Part shown: positions 56,145-64,000 of the stretch, one piece after another
Layout: every line of letters starts with the position of its first letter
How positions within the stretch are numbered: position 1 is the stretch's first letter
Assembly (NCBI GenBank): GCA_900319235.1
Contig: ONNR01000011.1
Coordinates: 62,001 to 126,000, forward strand
DNA length: 64,000 bases
Direction: 5' to 3'
DNA from: an uncultured Prevotellaceae bacterium
GTDB taxonomy: Bacteria; Bacteroidota; Bacteroidia; Bacteroidales; UBA3663
Made by a program: the position numbers and the translations under genes
The notes under the pieces: generated by a model
Database searches by the model: none
What the model was told of the DNA's origin: nothing
The model's input: only the letters and a program-made list of their open reading frames with translations

Positions 56145-56528
56145 CTATTCTACACTATATTCCCCATAATATATAGTACCATCAGCGCACGTGAGTGTAA
56201 TCTCATAATCATCAGCGTTGGTGGAGACATAGAGGCTATCGGAACCTCCGCTGACTGCGTAGAACATGGCATCGAAAACTTCGTTGTCTGAAACTCGTAC
56301 AACCTCGCACTCTACTATGCCAAGAGGGGCTGAAAAGGTGAAGGTCAGTTCGCCTTCTAAAAAGTAACAAGTGATGGCAGCAATGCCTGGTGAACGGAAA
56401 ACGCCTTCTTTTGTAGGATTGCTGGCAAGGGGGACTTCTTTAGGAATATTGTCCTCTTCGGCATAAAGAGAGGCAGCTCCACTAAGAGCAAACATAATCG
56501 CTGTAAGTAAAAAAAGATGATTTCTCAT
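56145..56528 (-). CDS. DUF3244 secreted protein
   Basis: 127 aa, signal peptide (MRNHLFLLTAIMFALSGAASLYA). The rest ('IAAITCYFLEGELTFTFSAP', 'VVRVSDNEVFDAMFYAVSG', 'YEITLTCADGTIYYGEYSV') matches DUF3244, a small Ig-like secreted family of Bacteroidales. A 13-nt tandem duplication (TTTCTCATAATGA) has created a second, out-of-frame ATG just upstream. A TAACTTTG -7 box lies at 56591-56598. It is downstream of a TPR/HTH regulator, a frequent pairing. Confidence 0.75.
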   Translation of the reverse strand: MRNHLFLLTAIMFALSGAASLYAEEDNIPKEVPLASNPTKEGVFRSPGIAAITCYFLEGELTFTFSAPLGIVECEVVRVSDNEVFDAMFYAVSGGSDSLYVSTNADDYEITLTCADGTIYYGEYSVE

Positions 56529-56684
56529 AATGATTTCTCATAATGAAAGGTTACAATAAATTAGTTTGAAACATTTTGATTTTAGCACTGCAAAGTTATA
56601 GATTTTTTCCAAAATAATTGGGGGACATCATCAAATAATTATTATTTAATTTATTCAAAGTAATTCCCTAAAAATTAAGTAATA

Positions 56685-56724
56685 CAAATGAAGCTCACTG
56701 AAAAAAATCAGTGAGCTTCATTTG
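56685..56724 (-). terminator. Terminator of the TPR/HTH regulator
   Basis: Perfect 17-bp stem CAAATGAAGCTCACTGA / TCAGTGAGCTTCATTTG with a six-base loop, 16 nt after the stop at 56741. Confidence 0.85.
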
Positions 56725-56740
56725 TTAATAGGGGGACAGA

Positions 56741-58468
56741 CTACAAAAGTGAGGCTATTTCGACACTAAAGGGAGAGCCCGATTGGAGAATCTTAGCTTT
56801 CAGCCGCTGCACTCGTTTCTTAATCGTATCGGGGTTTTCCTGCTTCATTAACAAACCAATGGATCGATAGCTGAATCCAGCGACTTTTAATCGATACAAT
56901 AGAAAATCTTCGTCTGAAAGTCCGATGTCCAATGACCTAGCTTTCTGCATTACATTATTAAAATGTTGGTCAATGATGTGCTCAAGTTCTTTCTGCTGAA
57001 CAGGAGAGGCAAATCCCTTGATAAGCTTCAGAACATTCTCATAAATTATTTGCTGCTCGTCCACTCTCCCCTTATTATTGAAATACGAAGTACAAAGGAT
57101 GTTCAAATCTCGAAAACTTTTGGAAAAAAGGTTTCTAACTTGGATTTGAAGGGCTTCTTCCCGAAAAAGATGGGCTGATTGACGACTCTCAATATATTGA
57201 TGAAGAGCAGAAATATCGCTATCGCGGTCGAAAAGCGTCTGCTGAAGAATTGATACACTAACAACATAGGCATCAATCTCTTGTTTGTGCTCTTTTCGCT
57301 TCTGAATAACGTACGAAATACCCCAAGCCACAATCATAAGAATAAGGATAGACACCAATACCCATTGTTTCTGTTGCTGAGCTGATACATATTGAATGTG
57401 TAAGTTTTGCTGATAAAGCAATTCTTTCTGAACTGATGCAACAGAATGAGATGACATAGCACGTACAAGGGAGTCCTGAAGAAAGGATTTACGAGCAAGC
57501 GCATCGTATGCACCTCTGTAGTCTGACGTTTGATAACAAACATTGCGCATTGCAGCAAAGTAGAAAACGGAATCTCGGGCATCTTGAATCAACTCCTTGG
57601 CAAAAAGCAGGTCTTGTCTTGCACGATCAATATCTTTTCGATTGATATCTACATAAACACGATTGGAGTAGTCTAAGAATGAGAATGGTGGTGAGAGTCG
57701 GTCAAAAAGCTCGTTTCCCTTTTCGAAATCCCCCATATTCACACAAAGGTCAATATACTGGCGGATGCACTCATTCGTAGTAATTGAATTGCAAGAATGA
57801 GAAATAACGTATTCAAAAAGTCGCTTGGCTTCTTCATTCTGTTTATAATAACTTAGCGCCGTAGCCTTATACACCAAAGCCTGTTCCATACGATGCGAAG
57901 CACCAGCTACCGAGAAACAATGATATGCAGAATCGGCATAGGAAATGGCATCAACGCTGCCGAGCATACGGCATATCAGAGAAAGATTTAAGTATGCCAT
58001 ACCTTGCCACGTCTTATCTGATGGCTCATAAGCTAAATCTGCAGCTTTGTAAAAGGATGTAAAGGCAAGCGCATAGTCATTATTATTTCGTTGAATGCTT
58101 CCATGGTAAAAATGCGCTAGCAACCGTTCGTGGTCACTTCCATGTTCGTCATAGTAGCGGACGGCACTGAGGATGAGGCTGTCGTTGGTTTCGTCGATGT
58201 AGTTCTTGTCGTGGGTCTGCGTCTTGAGCAGAGCATAACGCGCCATCTGACGGTCTCCTTCAATGCTCACTGCACCTGCATCAAGGAGACTGTCGAGGCG
58301 AACAAGTTCGATGAGGGCAGAATCGGGATGCTGCTCAACGACTTGCTCGATGCGGTCGAGAGAGGCAGCTACCTCACGATTGCCACGACTGCATGATGTT
58401 AAAAAAGACAGGAGGAGCATGATGAGAATCGAGAATCGGCTCCTCCTGTTAAGGAAATCTATCATCAT
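56741..58468 (-). CDS. TPR lipoprotein regulator with membrane helix and C-terminal HTH
   Basis: 575 aa. Lipobox-like LTSC in the first 30 residues, TPR-type helical repeats (about 30-330), a membrane helix ('WVLVSILILMIVAWGISYVI', near 375) and a coiled coil. The C-terminal HTH ('SDEDFLLYRLKVAGFSYRSI, GLLMKQENPDTIKKRVQRLK') resembles LuxR/sigma-type helices. This is a Bacteroidales family of membrane-bound one-component regulators. It follows GH3 by 24 nt, so it may be co-transcribed with the GH31-GH3 genes, and it precedes the DUF3244 gene that it may control. Confidence 0.8.
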   Translation of the reverse strand: MMIDFLNRRSRFSILIMLLLSFLTSCSRGNREVAASLDRIEQVVEQHPDSALIELVRLDSLLDAGAVSIEGDRQMARYALLKTQTHDKNYIDETNDSLILSAVRYYDEHGSDHERLLAHFYHGSIQRNNNDYALAFTSFYKAADLAYEPSDKTWQGMAYLNLSLICRMLGSVDAISYADSAYHCFSVAGASHRMEQALVYKATALSYYKQNEEAKRLFEYVISHSCNSITTNECIRQYIDLCVNMGDFEKGNELFDRLSPPFSFLDYSNRVYVDINRKDIDRARQDLLFAKELIQDARDSVFYFAAMRNVCYQTSDYRGAYDALARKSFLQDSLVRAMSSHSVASVQKELLYQQNLHIQYVSAQQQKQWVLVSILILMIVAWGISYVIQKRKEHKQEIDAYVVSVSILQQTLFDRDSDISALHQYIESRQSAHLFREEALQIQVRNLFSKSFRDLNILCTSYFNNKGRVDEQQIIYENVLKLIKGFASPVQQKELEHIIDQHFNNVMQKARSLDIGLSDEDFLLYRLKVAGFSYRSIGLLMKQENPDTIKKRVQRLKAKILQSGSPFSVEIASLL

Positions 58469-58492
58469 AAGAAAAACGATGTCAGATAATCA

Positions 58493-60943
58493 TCAGCGGG
58501 TGATATCGACCTTGCCACGGATATCGACTGATGAGGAGCCGACAAAGACGGTGAAGTCGCCAGGTTCGTATAACCAGCGGCCTTTCACTTCATCGTAATA
58601 GCAGAGGTCATCGTTCTGAATGACGTAGCTCACTACCTTGCGCTCACCAGGCTTGAGGTTGACCTTCTCGAAGTGCTTCAATTCCTTCTTGGGACGGACG
58701 ACGGAGCTCTTGTTATCGGAGACATAGAACTGCACCACCTCCTGGCCTTCGACCTTGCCGACATTGGTGATTTCGACACTCACAGTGCCTGCATAAATGG
58801 TAGGTATGCCGTATGCGAACTTCGTGTAGCTCAAACCATAGCCAAAGGGGAAAATTACGCCTGAGGTTCCCACGCCATTGAGCTTGTGATAGTCGTACCA
58901 GCGGTAGCCCACAAGGATGTCCTCTGCATAAACCTCCACTTCGTCACCAGCACCACGATGGGAGGAGGGATCGATGGAGGTGTTGAGTGTCTTGAGCGAC
59001 GGATCGAAGTTGCGAGCGGCATCGCGCAGAGCTGAAGGACCCTTGGAGGCAATGGCAAGCAGGTCGGCCGAACGTGGATTCTTGTTGGGTTGGTAGCGCC
59101 AGGCGGCAGGCACCTCATCGGGACTGACACCAGGATAGCTGACACGGCCCAGCTGATGGGCAGGACAGTCGGCAAGCGAGGCTGGATAGGTGAAGATGGT
59201 CTTGCCCGACGGACACACATCGCCCGAAAGGATGTCGGCCAAAGCAGCCCCCGCCATCGAGCCGAGATACCAGCTCTGAAGGAGCGCAGGCACACGGCTG
59301 AGCCACGGCATGCGGAAGGCATTGCCCGAGATGATGACGCAGACTATGCGAGGATTGGCAGCGGCAAGCGCATCGATAAGCTCGTTCTGATGGAAATCGA
59401 GATCGTAGGAGAGTCGATCGCCGCCCTCGCAGTCAGAAAAATGGTTCTTGTTCAAACCGCCCACGAAGATCACAAGATCGGCCTCGCGTGCCTTCTTGAC
59501 GGCTTCGGCGCGCAACTCGGCATAGACGCTTTCTGCGATGGGTTCGATGCGGCCATAAAAGGCGCCTCCCGAACGATAGCCCTCGGCATAGTCGATGGTG
59601 ACCTTGTCGCCAAAACGATCACGGATGCCCTGCAAAGGCGAAATCTCGACCTTGGTCTTGAGTTCCGACGAACCTCCGCCCATGCAGAGGCTGCGTGTAG
59701 CATTCTCGCCTACAACGAGGATGCGGCGATAGCGCTCGGGACGAAGAGGCAGCAGGGAAGTCTCACCCTTTCCCGCTCCAGCAGGAGCGGAGTTCTTGAG
59801 GAGGACAATGCCTTCGTCGGCTATGCGGCGAGCAGCGGCAAGTTGGGCGTCGCTGGCTACACGACCATTGGGATAGGCGGTGACGGCGCTGGCTTCGGTA
59901 CGGAATAACAGGCGAAGGATGCGTGCAGCCTTGTCATTGATGATTGAGTCGGGCACTTCGCCTCGCAGACACTTCTCGTAGTAGGCACGGCCCAGGTAAT
60001 AGTCGTCATAGCCGAAATCACCAGCCTCGGAGGTGAGACCGTTGGTATAGGTTCCCATCTCGACATCGAGACCATTGAAGATGGCTTCGTCGGTATTGTG
60101 GGCAGCTCCCCAGTCGGTGATGACCACTCCATCGAAGTTCCAATCACCTTTCAATATATCGTCGATGAGCACCTCGTTGTGCGAAGCATGCTGGTTGAGA
60201 TACTGGTTGTAAGAGCCCATAATGCTCCACACCTTGCCTTTCTCGACGGCAGCCTTGAAAGGTGGCAGGTAAATCTCGTGAAGAGCTCGATCGGACACCT
60301 TGACATCGATATGGCCGCGGAATTCTTCCTGATCATTAAGGACAAAATGCTTGACACAAGCAGCTACACCATTTCGCTGAATGCCATCGATGTAGGGCAC
60401 CACCATCTTCGAAGCGAGACAGGGGTCTTCGCCCATATACTCGAAGTTGCGACCATTGAGCGGCGTGCGATAGATGTTCACACCGGGGCCGAGCAGGACA
60501 TTCTTGCGGCGATAGCGCGCCTCTTGTCCTACGTTGAAGCCATAGGAGAAAGCGAGGTCACGATTCCAGGTGGCAGCAAGGCAAGTAAGCGCAGGATAGG
60601 CGGTGATGGAGTCGCTGTTCCAACCCGCATAGCCCCAATCGTTCCAATTGATTTCGGCGCGCACACCATGGGGGCCGTCGCTGTAGCGCACCTCAGGAAT
60701 GCCAAGACGTGGCACACCAGGAGTAGAGAATTTCGACTGAGCATAGCACAGACGAACCTTCTCGGCCAGCGTCATCTGGCTGAGTGCATCCTTGACGCGT
60801 TGCTCGATGGGTTGGGTACTGAGGGAATAGGTAGGTATAAAAAGTGTGGATTGGGCCTCATAGGGATCAATCACTACCTGCTGGGCCATAGCAGCAGTGG
60901 CTAATGTGGCCAGGAGGATGGGTAATGTATGACGAAAGTACAT
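58493..60943 (-). CDS. GH3 beta-glucosidase
   Basis: 816 aa with signal peptide (MYFRHTLPILLATLATAAMAQ). The (beta/alpha)8 domain holds nucleophile Asp277 in 'VVITDWGAAH', and the (alpha/beta)6 domain has 'GENATRSLCMGGGSSELK'. A fibronectin-III-like C-terminus follows ('YVSDNKSSVVRPKKELKHFE'). The full-length three-domain layout fits periplasmic beta-glucosidases that finish cello- or xyloglucan oligosaccharides. Its neighbour upstream is a PA14-bearing GH31, 68 nt away. Confidence 0.93.
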   Translation of the reverse strand: MYFRHTLPILLATLATAAMAQQVVIDPYEAQSTLFIPTYSLSTQPIEQRVKDALSQMTLAEKVRLCYAQSKFSTPGVPRLGIPEVRYSDGPHGVRAEINWNDWGYAGWNSDSITAYPALTCLAATWNRDLAFSYGFNVGQEARYRRKNVLLGPGVNIYRTPLNGRNFEYMGEDPCLASKMVVPYIDGIQRNGVAACVKHFVLNDQEEFRGHIDVKVSDRALHEIYLPPFKAAVEKGKVWSIMGSYNQYLNQHASHNEVLIDDILKGDWNFDGVVITDWGAAHNTDEAIFNGLDVEMGTYTNGLTSEAGDFGYDDYYLGRAYYEKCLRGEVPDSIINDKAARILRLLFRTEASAVTAYPNGRVASDAQLAAARRIADEGIVLLKNSAPAGAGKGETSLLPLRPERYRRILVVGENATRSLCMGGGSSELKTKVEISPLQGIRDRFGDKVTIDYAEGYRSGGAFYGRIEPIAESVYAELRAEAVKKAREADLVIFVGGLNKNHFSDCEGGDRLSYDLDFHQNELIDALAAANPRIVCVIISGNAFRMPWLSRVPALLQSWYLGSMAGAALADILSGDVCPSGKTIFTYPASLADCPAHQLGRVSYPGVSPDEVPAAWRYQPNKNPRSADLLAIASKGPSALRDAARNFDPSLKTLNTSIDPSSHRGAGDEVEVYAEDILVGYRWYDYHKLNGVGTSGVIFPFGYGLSYTKFAYGIPTIYAGTVSVEITNVGKVEGQEVVQFYVSDNKSSVVRPKKELKHFEKVNLKPGERKVVSYVIQNDDLCYYDEVKGRWLYEPGDFTVFVGSSSVDIRGKVDITR

Positions 60944-60963
60944 ATGGGTTTAGGAGGGTTTAT

Positions 60964-60989
60964 GTTGGCAGCCAAGCTTGGCTGCCAAC
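60964..60989. repeat. 26-bp perfect palindrome
   Basis: GTTGGCAGCCAAG/CTTGGCTGCCAAC between the GH31 and GH3 genes; same family as the hairpin at 3708-3727. It may act as an mRNA processing or stability element. Confidence 0.7.
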
Positions 60990-61011
60990 TAAAACTAAAA
61001 CAAATGGGGGA

Positions 61012-64000
61012 TTATAGCTTCACGACTTGTGCCTTGCCATCATACTGCACTTCGATGCCCTTGGCTTCAGGATCGTAGCCCTGGATGCGTTTGGCTCCGA
61101 CAGGCACAACGATGAAGGTGCGCTTCTGAAGCATGCCAGGGAACTCGCCTTCGCGGTCGGAGATGGTGAGTTCCTTCTGTGCCTCGTTGTAACTGAAGTG
61201 AATGTTGGCGAAACGTCCAGCCTCGTAGCCATAGTTGGTTCCTTCGTCCTCGTAGAGGGTGAAGTCGCCGTCCTGACCCTCATAGACGTAGAGACGGATG
61301 GTTCCAGCAGGTTTCTCGTCGCTATACTGCAAAGCGGGACCGAAGGGGATGATGGAGCCACTGGGCACGAAGACGGGAATCTGCTCGTAGGGAGCGGCAC
61401 AGATGCGGGTCTCGCCACCTTCGGAGGCGATGCGACCATCGTAGAAGTTGTACCAGATGCGGCCTTCGGGGAAATAGACGTCACGCTGGCGCGCCTTGTA
61501 CTGATAAACGGGACAAACCATAAACGAAGGACCGAACATGAACTGGTAGCCGAGGTCGAGCACCTTGGAATCGTAGCCGAAATCCATTACGAGGGGACGA
61601 AGCATGGTGTAGTCGTCGAAATGAACCTTGCCTGCCAACGAGTAGATGTAAGGCATCATGCGATAGCGGAATTCGATGCAGGAACGAATCACCTTGTAGG
61701 CGGGATGCGACTCGGGAGCGATGTTCCAGGGTTCGCGGAACGGGAACTGGCCGTGTACGCGATACATAGGTGTGAAGACACCCCATTCGTGCCAGCGCAC
61801 ATTAAGTTCGCGCCAGTCGCGCATATCCTCGTTCTCACGGCCGGTGGCATCAAAGAAGTGCTGGGCAGCCTCATAGCGTTTCTCAACCGAGAAACCTCCG
61901 ATGTCCTGGCTCCAATAAGGAATGCCCGAGATGGAGAAGTTGAGACCTGCGGTGATCTGCGTCTTCATGTCCTCCCAGCGGGTGCCGATGTCGCCCGACC
62001 AAGTGGCAGTAGAGAATCGCTGCTCGGCAGCAAAGCCGTTACGTGTGAGTAGGAAGACACGCTGATTGTCGGGTGAGAATGCAGCGTCGTTGCCAAAGCC
62101 GTACTGGTTCCACTTGGCCTGCTTCTGGAGAGCCTGCGAATCGTCGGCCTTGATGCCCTGACGCTCGACAGCTGTCTCATAGCCACGCTGACCGTCGTAG
62201 ATGGCCTCGGCATTGACGATGGAATAGGCGTTGAAATACTCATCGCTCGAGCCGAGAGCGGTGGGGCCGCAGAGCAGTTTGCGATAAGGCAGGTCGGTGC
62301 AGTCGCGCACATTGGGCTCGGAGGCATCCATCCACCAGGCATCCATACCGATGACGCCGAGTTTCTCGTAGAGCTGACGCCAGAAAACTTTGCGTGCATC
62401 GAGGTCGTAGGCATCGTAGAAGGCATATTTGAAGCCCAGCCAGTCGTAAAGCGAGTCCTTGATGCTCTGCTGGTAGATCTTGCCCATCTGGTCAAGCTCC
62501 TTCATGTTGTCGGTAGTGAGGTAGTACTTGGGCCAGCAGGAGATCATGATCTTGGCATGTTGGGCATGGATGGTGTCAATCATACCCTTGGGGTCGTTGA
62601 AACGAAGGGTGTCGAAGGTGAATGCACCCCAAGAGTCGGGACTCCAGTAGTTCCAGTCCATGACGATGTTGTCGATAGGCAGCTTGCGGTCACGGAAGCC
62701 CTTGAGGGCATCGAGAATCTCGCGCTGACTCTTGTAGCGCTCGCGGCTCTGCCAGAAGCCGAAGAGCCACTTCGGCATAATCTGAGCCTTGCCGGTGAGT
62801 GTGCGGTAACCCTTGACAACCTCATCGCTGTTGTCGCCTGCGATGAAGTAGTAGTCGAGCTGCTGCACCATTTCGCTCCAGAAGCTCAGCTTGGCCTGCT
62901 CTTCGGGAAGAACGGGAGCCAAGGCTCGCAGTCCGCAATAGGCTTCACCACCATCGGGTGCCCATTCGAGACGGAACTTGTAGCGCTTGCCTGCCTCCAT
63001 ATTGACGGCGAACTTGCGGGCATTGGGGTTCCAAGCGGTGCGCCAGATGGTCTGGTCGCCCTCGACACCCGTGCCTTGCACATCCTCGGTATAGACGTTG
63101 CGGTCATTGATGTAGATCTTCTGGTAGCCGCTGTAGTAATGACTGAAGTTGTATTCGCCGGTCACATGAGGCACAATCTCGCCCTCGAAGGTCACCTGTG
63201 CCTTGTAAAGCGGGTATTTAGGCAGGTTCTTGGCCGAAGCAAGGTTCTCGAAATAGATGCTATCCTCACGACGAACAAGTGTCTCCTCGCCCGGTGCGGA
63301 ATAGGTGCCAGTGAGCGCACCAGCGACACCTTCCTTGTCGTAGAGGTCGAAGAGTTCGGGCAGCTGGCTGTAGTCCTTGGGGTTGCCGAAACGCATCAGC
63401 GAATAACTATCGACAAGCACACCGTAGTTGCGGCTCGACACGACGAATGGAACAGAGACCTTGGTGTTGTACTGGAAAAGCTCTTCGTTCTTGCCCTTGT
63501 AGTTCCAGTCGTCGGCCTGATGCTGGCCGAGGCCATAGAATGCCTCGTCGGCAGGGCTTTCGAAGACAACGCGTGTGGACCATCCCTTCCAAGTGGTGGG
63601 ATTGGGCACTTCGGCCGGGCCATCGGCATTGGCGGTCCAGACAGTCTGCGTAGCACTGAAAGGTGCAAAGGTCTTGCTTCCCTGTGCCTGTTCGGCAAGG
63701 ATGACATCACCCTTGAGGTTGGTGAACCACACCTGGCCATTGCTCTTGAGCACATTGGCCACGACGAAGGCGGTCTTGACCTGCACAGTGTCGCCACGTT
63801 CGGTGGTCTCGTACTTGACCTGCTGGTCCTGCGGGACGATGATGAGAGAAGGACGATCGGCGAACTTGTTTTCGGCTGTAGCCGTTACGCGAATAATCTT
63901 CTCGCCCATCACTTCAAGACGGACGAGCTTGGGGCCATCGGTGGTCGTCTGTTCGACGCGAACCGTAACCTGTTGACCCTTTTGACTCACAGCCTTGCCT
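61012..64000 (-). CDS. GH31 with PA14 insert (alpha-xylosidase type), 5'-truncated by the window edge
   Basis: At least 995 codons are visible and the frame is open to base 64000, so the signal peptide and true start are missing; the GTG at 63990 is not the start. After the N-terminal beta domain ('GLGQHQADDWNYKGK') comes a PA14-like insert (about 62900-63300, 'YYSGYQKIYINDRNVYTEDV', 'YKFRLEWAPDGGEAYCGLRA'). The barrel has nucleophile Asp in 'WWMDASEP' (codon 62326-62328) and acid/base Asp in 'ATWSGDIGTRW'. The PA14 insert matches the xyloglucan alpha-xylosidase BoGH31 layout. Together with GH3 it suggests a xyloglucan-type locus continuing beyond the window. Confidence 0.92.
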   Translation of the reverse strand, partial: GKAVSQKGQQVTVRVEQTTTDGPKLVRLEVMGEKIIRVTATAENKFADRPSLIIVPQDQQVKYETTERGDTVQVKTAFVVANVLKSNGQVWFTNLKGDVILAEQAQGSKTFAPFSATQTVWTANADGPAEVPNPTTWKGWSTRVVFESPADEAFYGLGQHQADDWNYKGKNEELFQYNTKVSVPFVVSSRNYGVLVDSYSLMRFGNPKDYSQLPELFDLYDKEGVAGALTGTYSAPGEETLVRREDSIYFENLASAKNLPKYPLYKAQVTFEGEIVPHVTGEYNFSHYYSGYQKIYINDRNVYTEDVQGTGVEGDQTIWRTAWNPNARKFAVNMEAGKRYKFRLEWAPDGGEAYCGLRALAPVLPEEQAKLSFWSEMVQQLDYYFIAGDNSDEVVKGYRTLTGKAQIMPKWLFGFWQSRERYKSQREILDALKGFRDRKLPIDNIVMDWNYWSPDSWGAFTFDTLRFNDPKGMIDTIHAQHAKIMISCWPKYYLTTDNMKELDQMGKIYQQSIKDSLYDWLGFKYAFYDAYDLDARKVFWRQLYEKLGVIGMDAWWMDASEPNVRDCTDLPYRKLLCGPTALGSSDEYFNAYSIVNAEAIYDGQRGYETAVERQGIKADDSQALQKQAKWNQYGFGNDAAFSPDNQRVFLLTRNGFAAEQRFSTATWSGDIGTRWEDMKTQITAGLNFSISGIPYWSQDIGGFSVEKRYEAAQHFFDATGRENEDMRDWRELNVRWHEWGVFTPMYRVHGQFPFREPWNIAPESHPAYKVIRSCIEFRYRMMPYIYSLAGKVHFDDYTMLRPLVMDFGYDSKVLDLGYQFMFGPSFMVCPVYQYKARQRDVYFPEGRIWYNFYDGRIASEGGETRICAAPYEQIPVFVPSGSIIPFGPALQYSDEKPAGTIRLYVYEGQDGDFTLYEDEGTNYGYEAGRFANIHFSYNEAQKELTISDREGEFPGMLQKRTFIVVPVGAKRIQGYDPEAKGIEVQYDGKAQVVKL

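Overview
The window looks like chromosome of a Bacteroidales gut or rumen bacterium, most likely Prevotellaceae. The reasons are two SusC/SusD pairs, a hybrid two-component sensor of the Bacteroidetes type, TPR/HTH regulators, a C-terminal sorting-like tail, no clear Shine-Dalgarno sequences, and a recurrent Bacteroidetes -7 promoter box (TATCTTTG or TATATTTG, sometimes with TTG about 20 nt upstream). No rRNA, tRNA, transposase or CRISPR array was seen.

Layout. 1-1.6 kb: 3' end of an Omp28-like secreted protein. 1.7-6 kb: minus-strand housekeeping genes (ribbon-helix-helix protein, PH-domain protein, alpha/beta hydrolase, SPFH protein, DUF2007, a secreted protein). 6-8.7 kb: a four-gene operon of ABC ATPase, two membrane proteins and a GntR regulator, with a probable operator at its promoter. 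9-10 kb: a ferritin-like protein and an OhrR-type regulator. 10-17.4 kb: malic enzyme, a DUF4139 protein carrying a SusC-like insertion, a fucose-isomerase-fold protein, a 58-aa protein and a Mfa2-like lipoprotein.

17.5-33.3 kb (minus): polysaccharide utilisation locus 1, with SusC, SusD, GH31 and GH127, then a membrane-spanning propeller/AraC regulator that lacks kinase and receiver domains, and a GH2 beta-galactosidase. 33.4-46 kb (plus): locus 2, with GH43, a periplasmic-binding-protein-type hybrid sensor, SusC, SusD, a DUF4960 glycan-binding lipoprotein and GH32. The sensor-SusC-SusD-DUF4960-GH32 set matches the known levan/fructan locus of Bacteroides thetaiotaomicron, so fructan is the inferred substrate. 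58.5-64 kb (minus): GH3 and a GH31 with a PA14 insert, resembling the beta-glucosidase and alpha-xylosidase of xyloglucan loci.

46-48.7 kb: CDF transporter, NrdG, a candidate small RNA, then nine to ten tandem copies of a 42-bp unit. 48.4-56.7 kb is an A+T-richer accessory island. It holds an AAA ATPase flanked by about 118-bp direct repeats and two orphan Rhs C-terminal toxin genes. Each toxin gene overlaps a candidate immunity gene by 4 nt and carries its own promoter and a related leader. A chimeric SGNH-tailed protein, an unknown lipoprotein, a DUF3244 protein and a TPR/HTH regulator follow.

Across the window, short degenerate tandem repeats with 9- or 10-bp period recur between genes and also in frame inside the GH2 and sensor-kinase genes. 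The orphan Rhs cassettes and these micro-repeats are the least conventional features seen.
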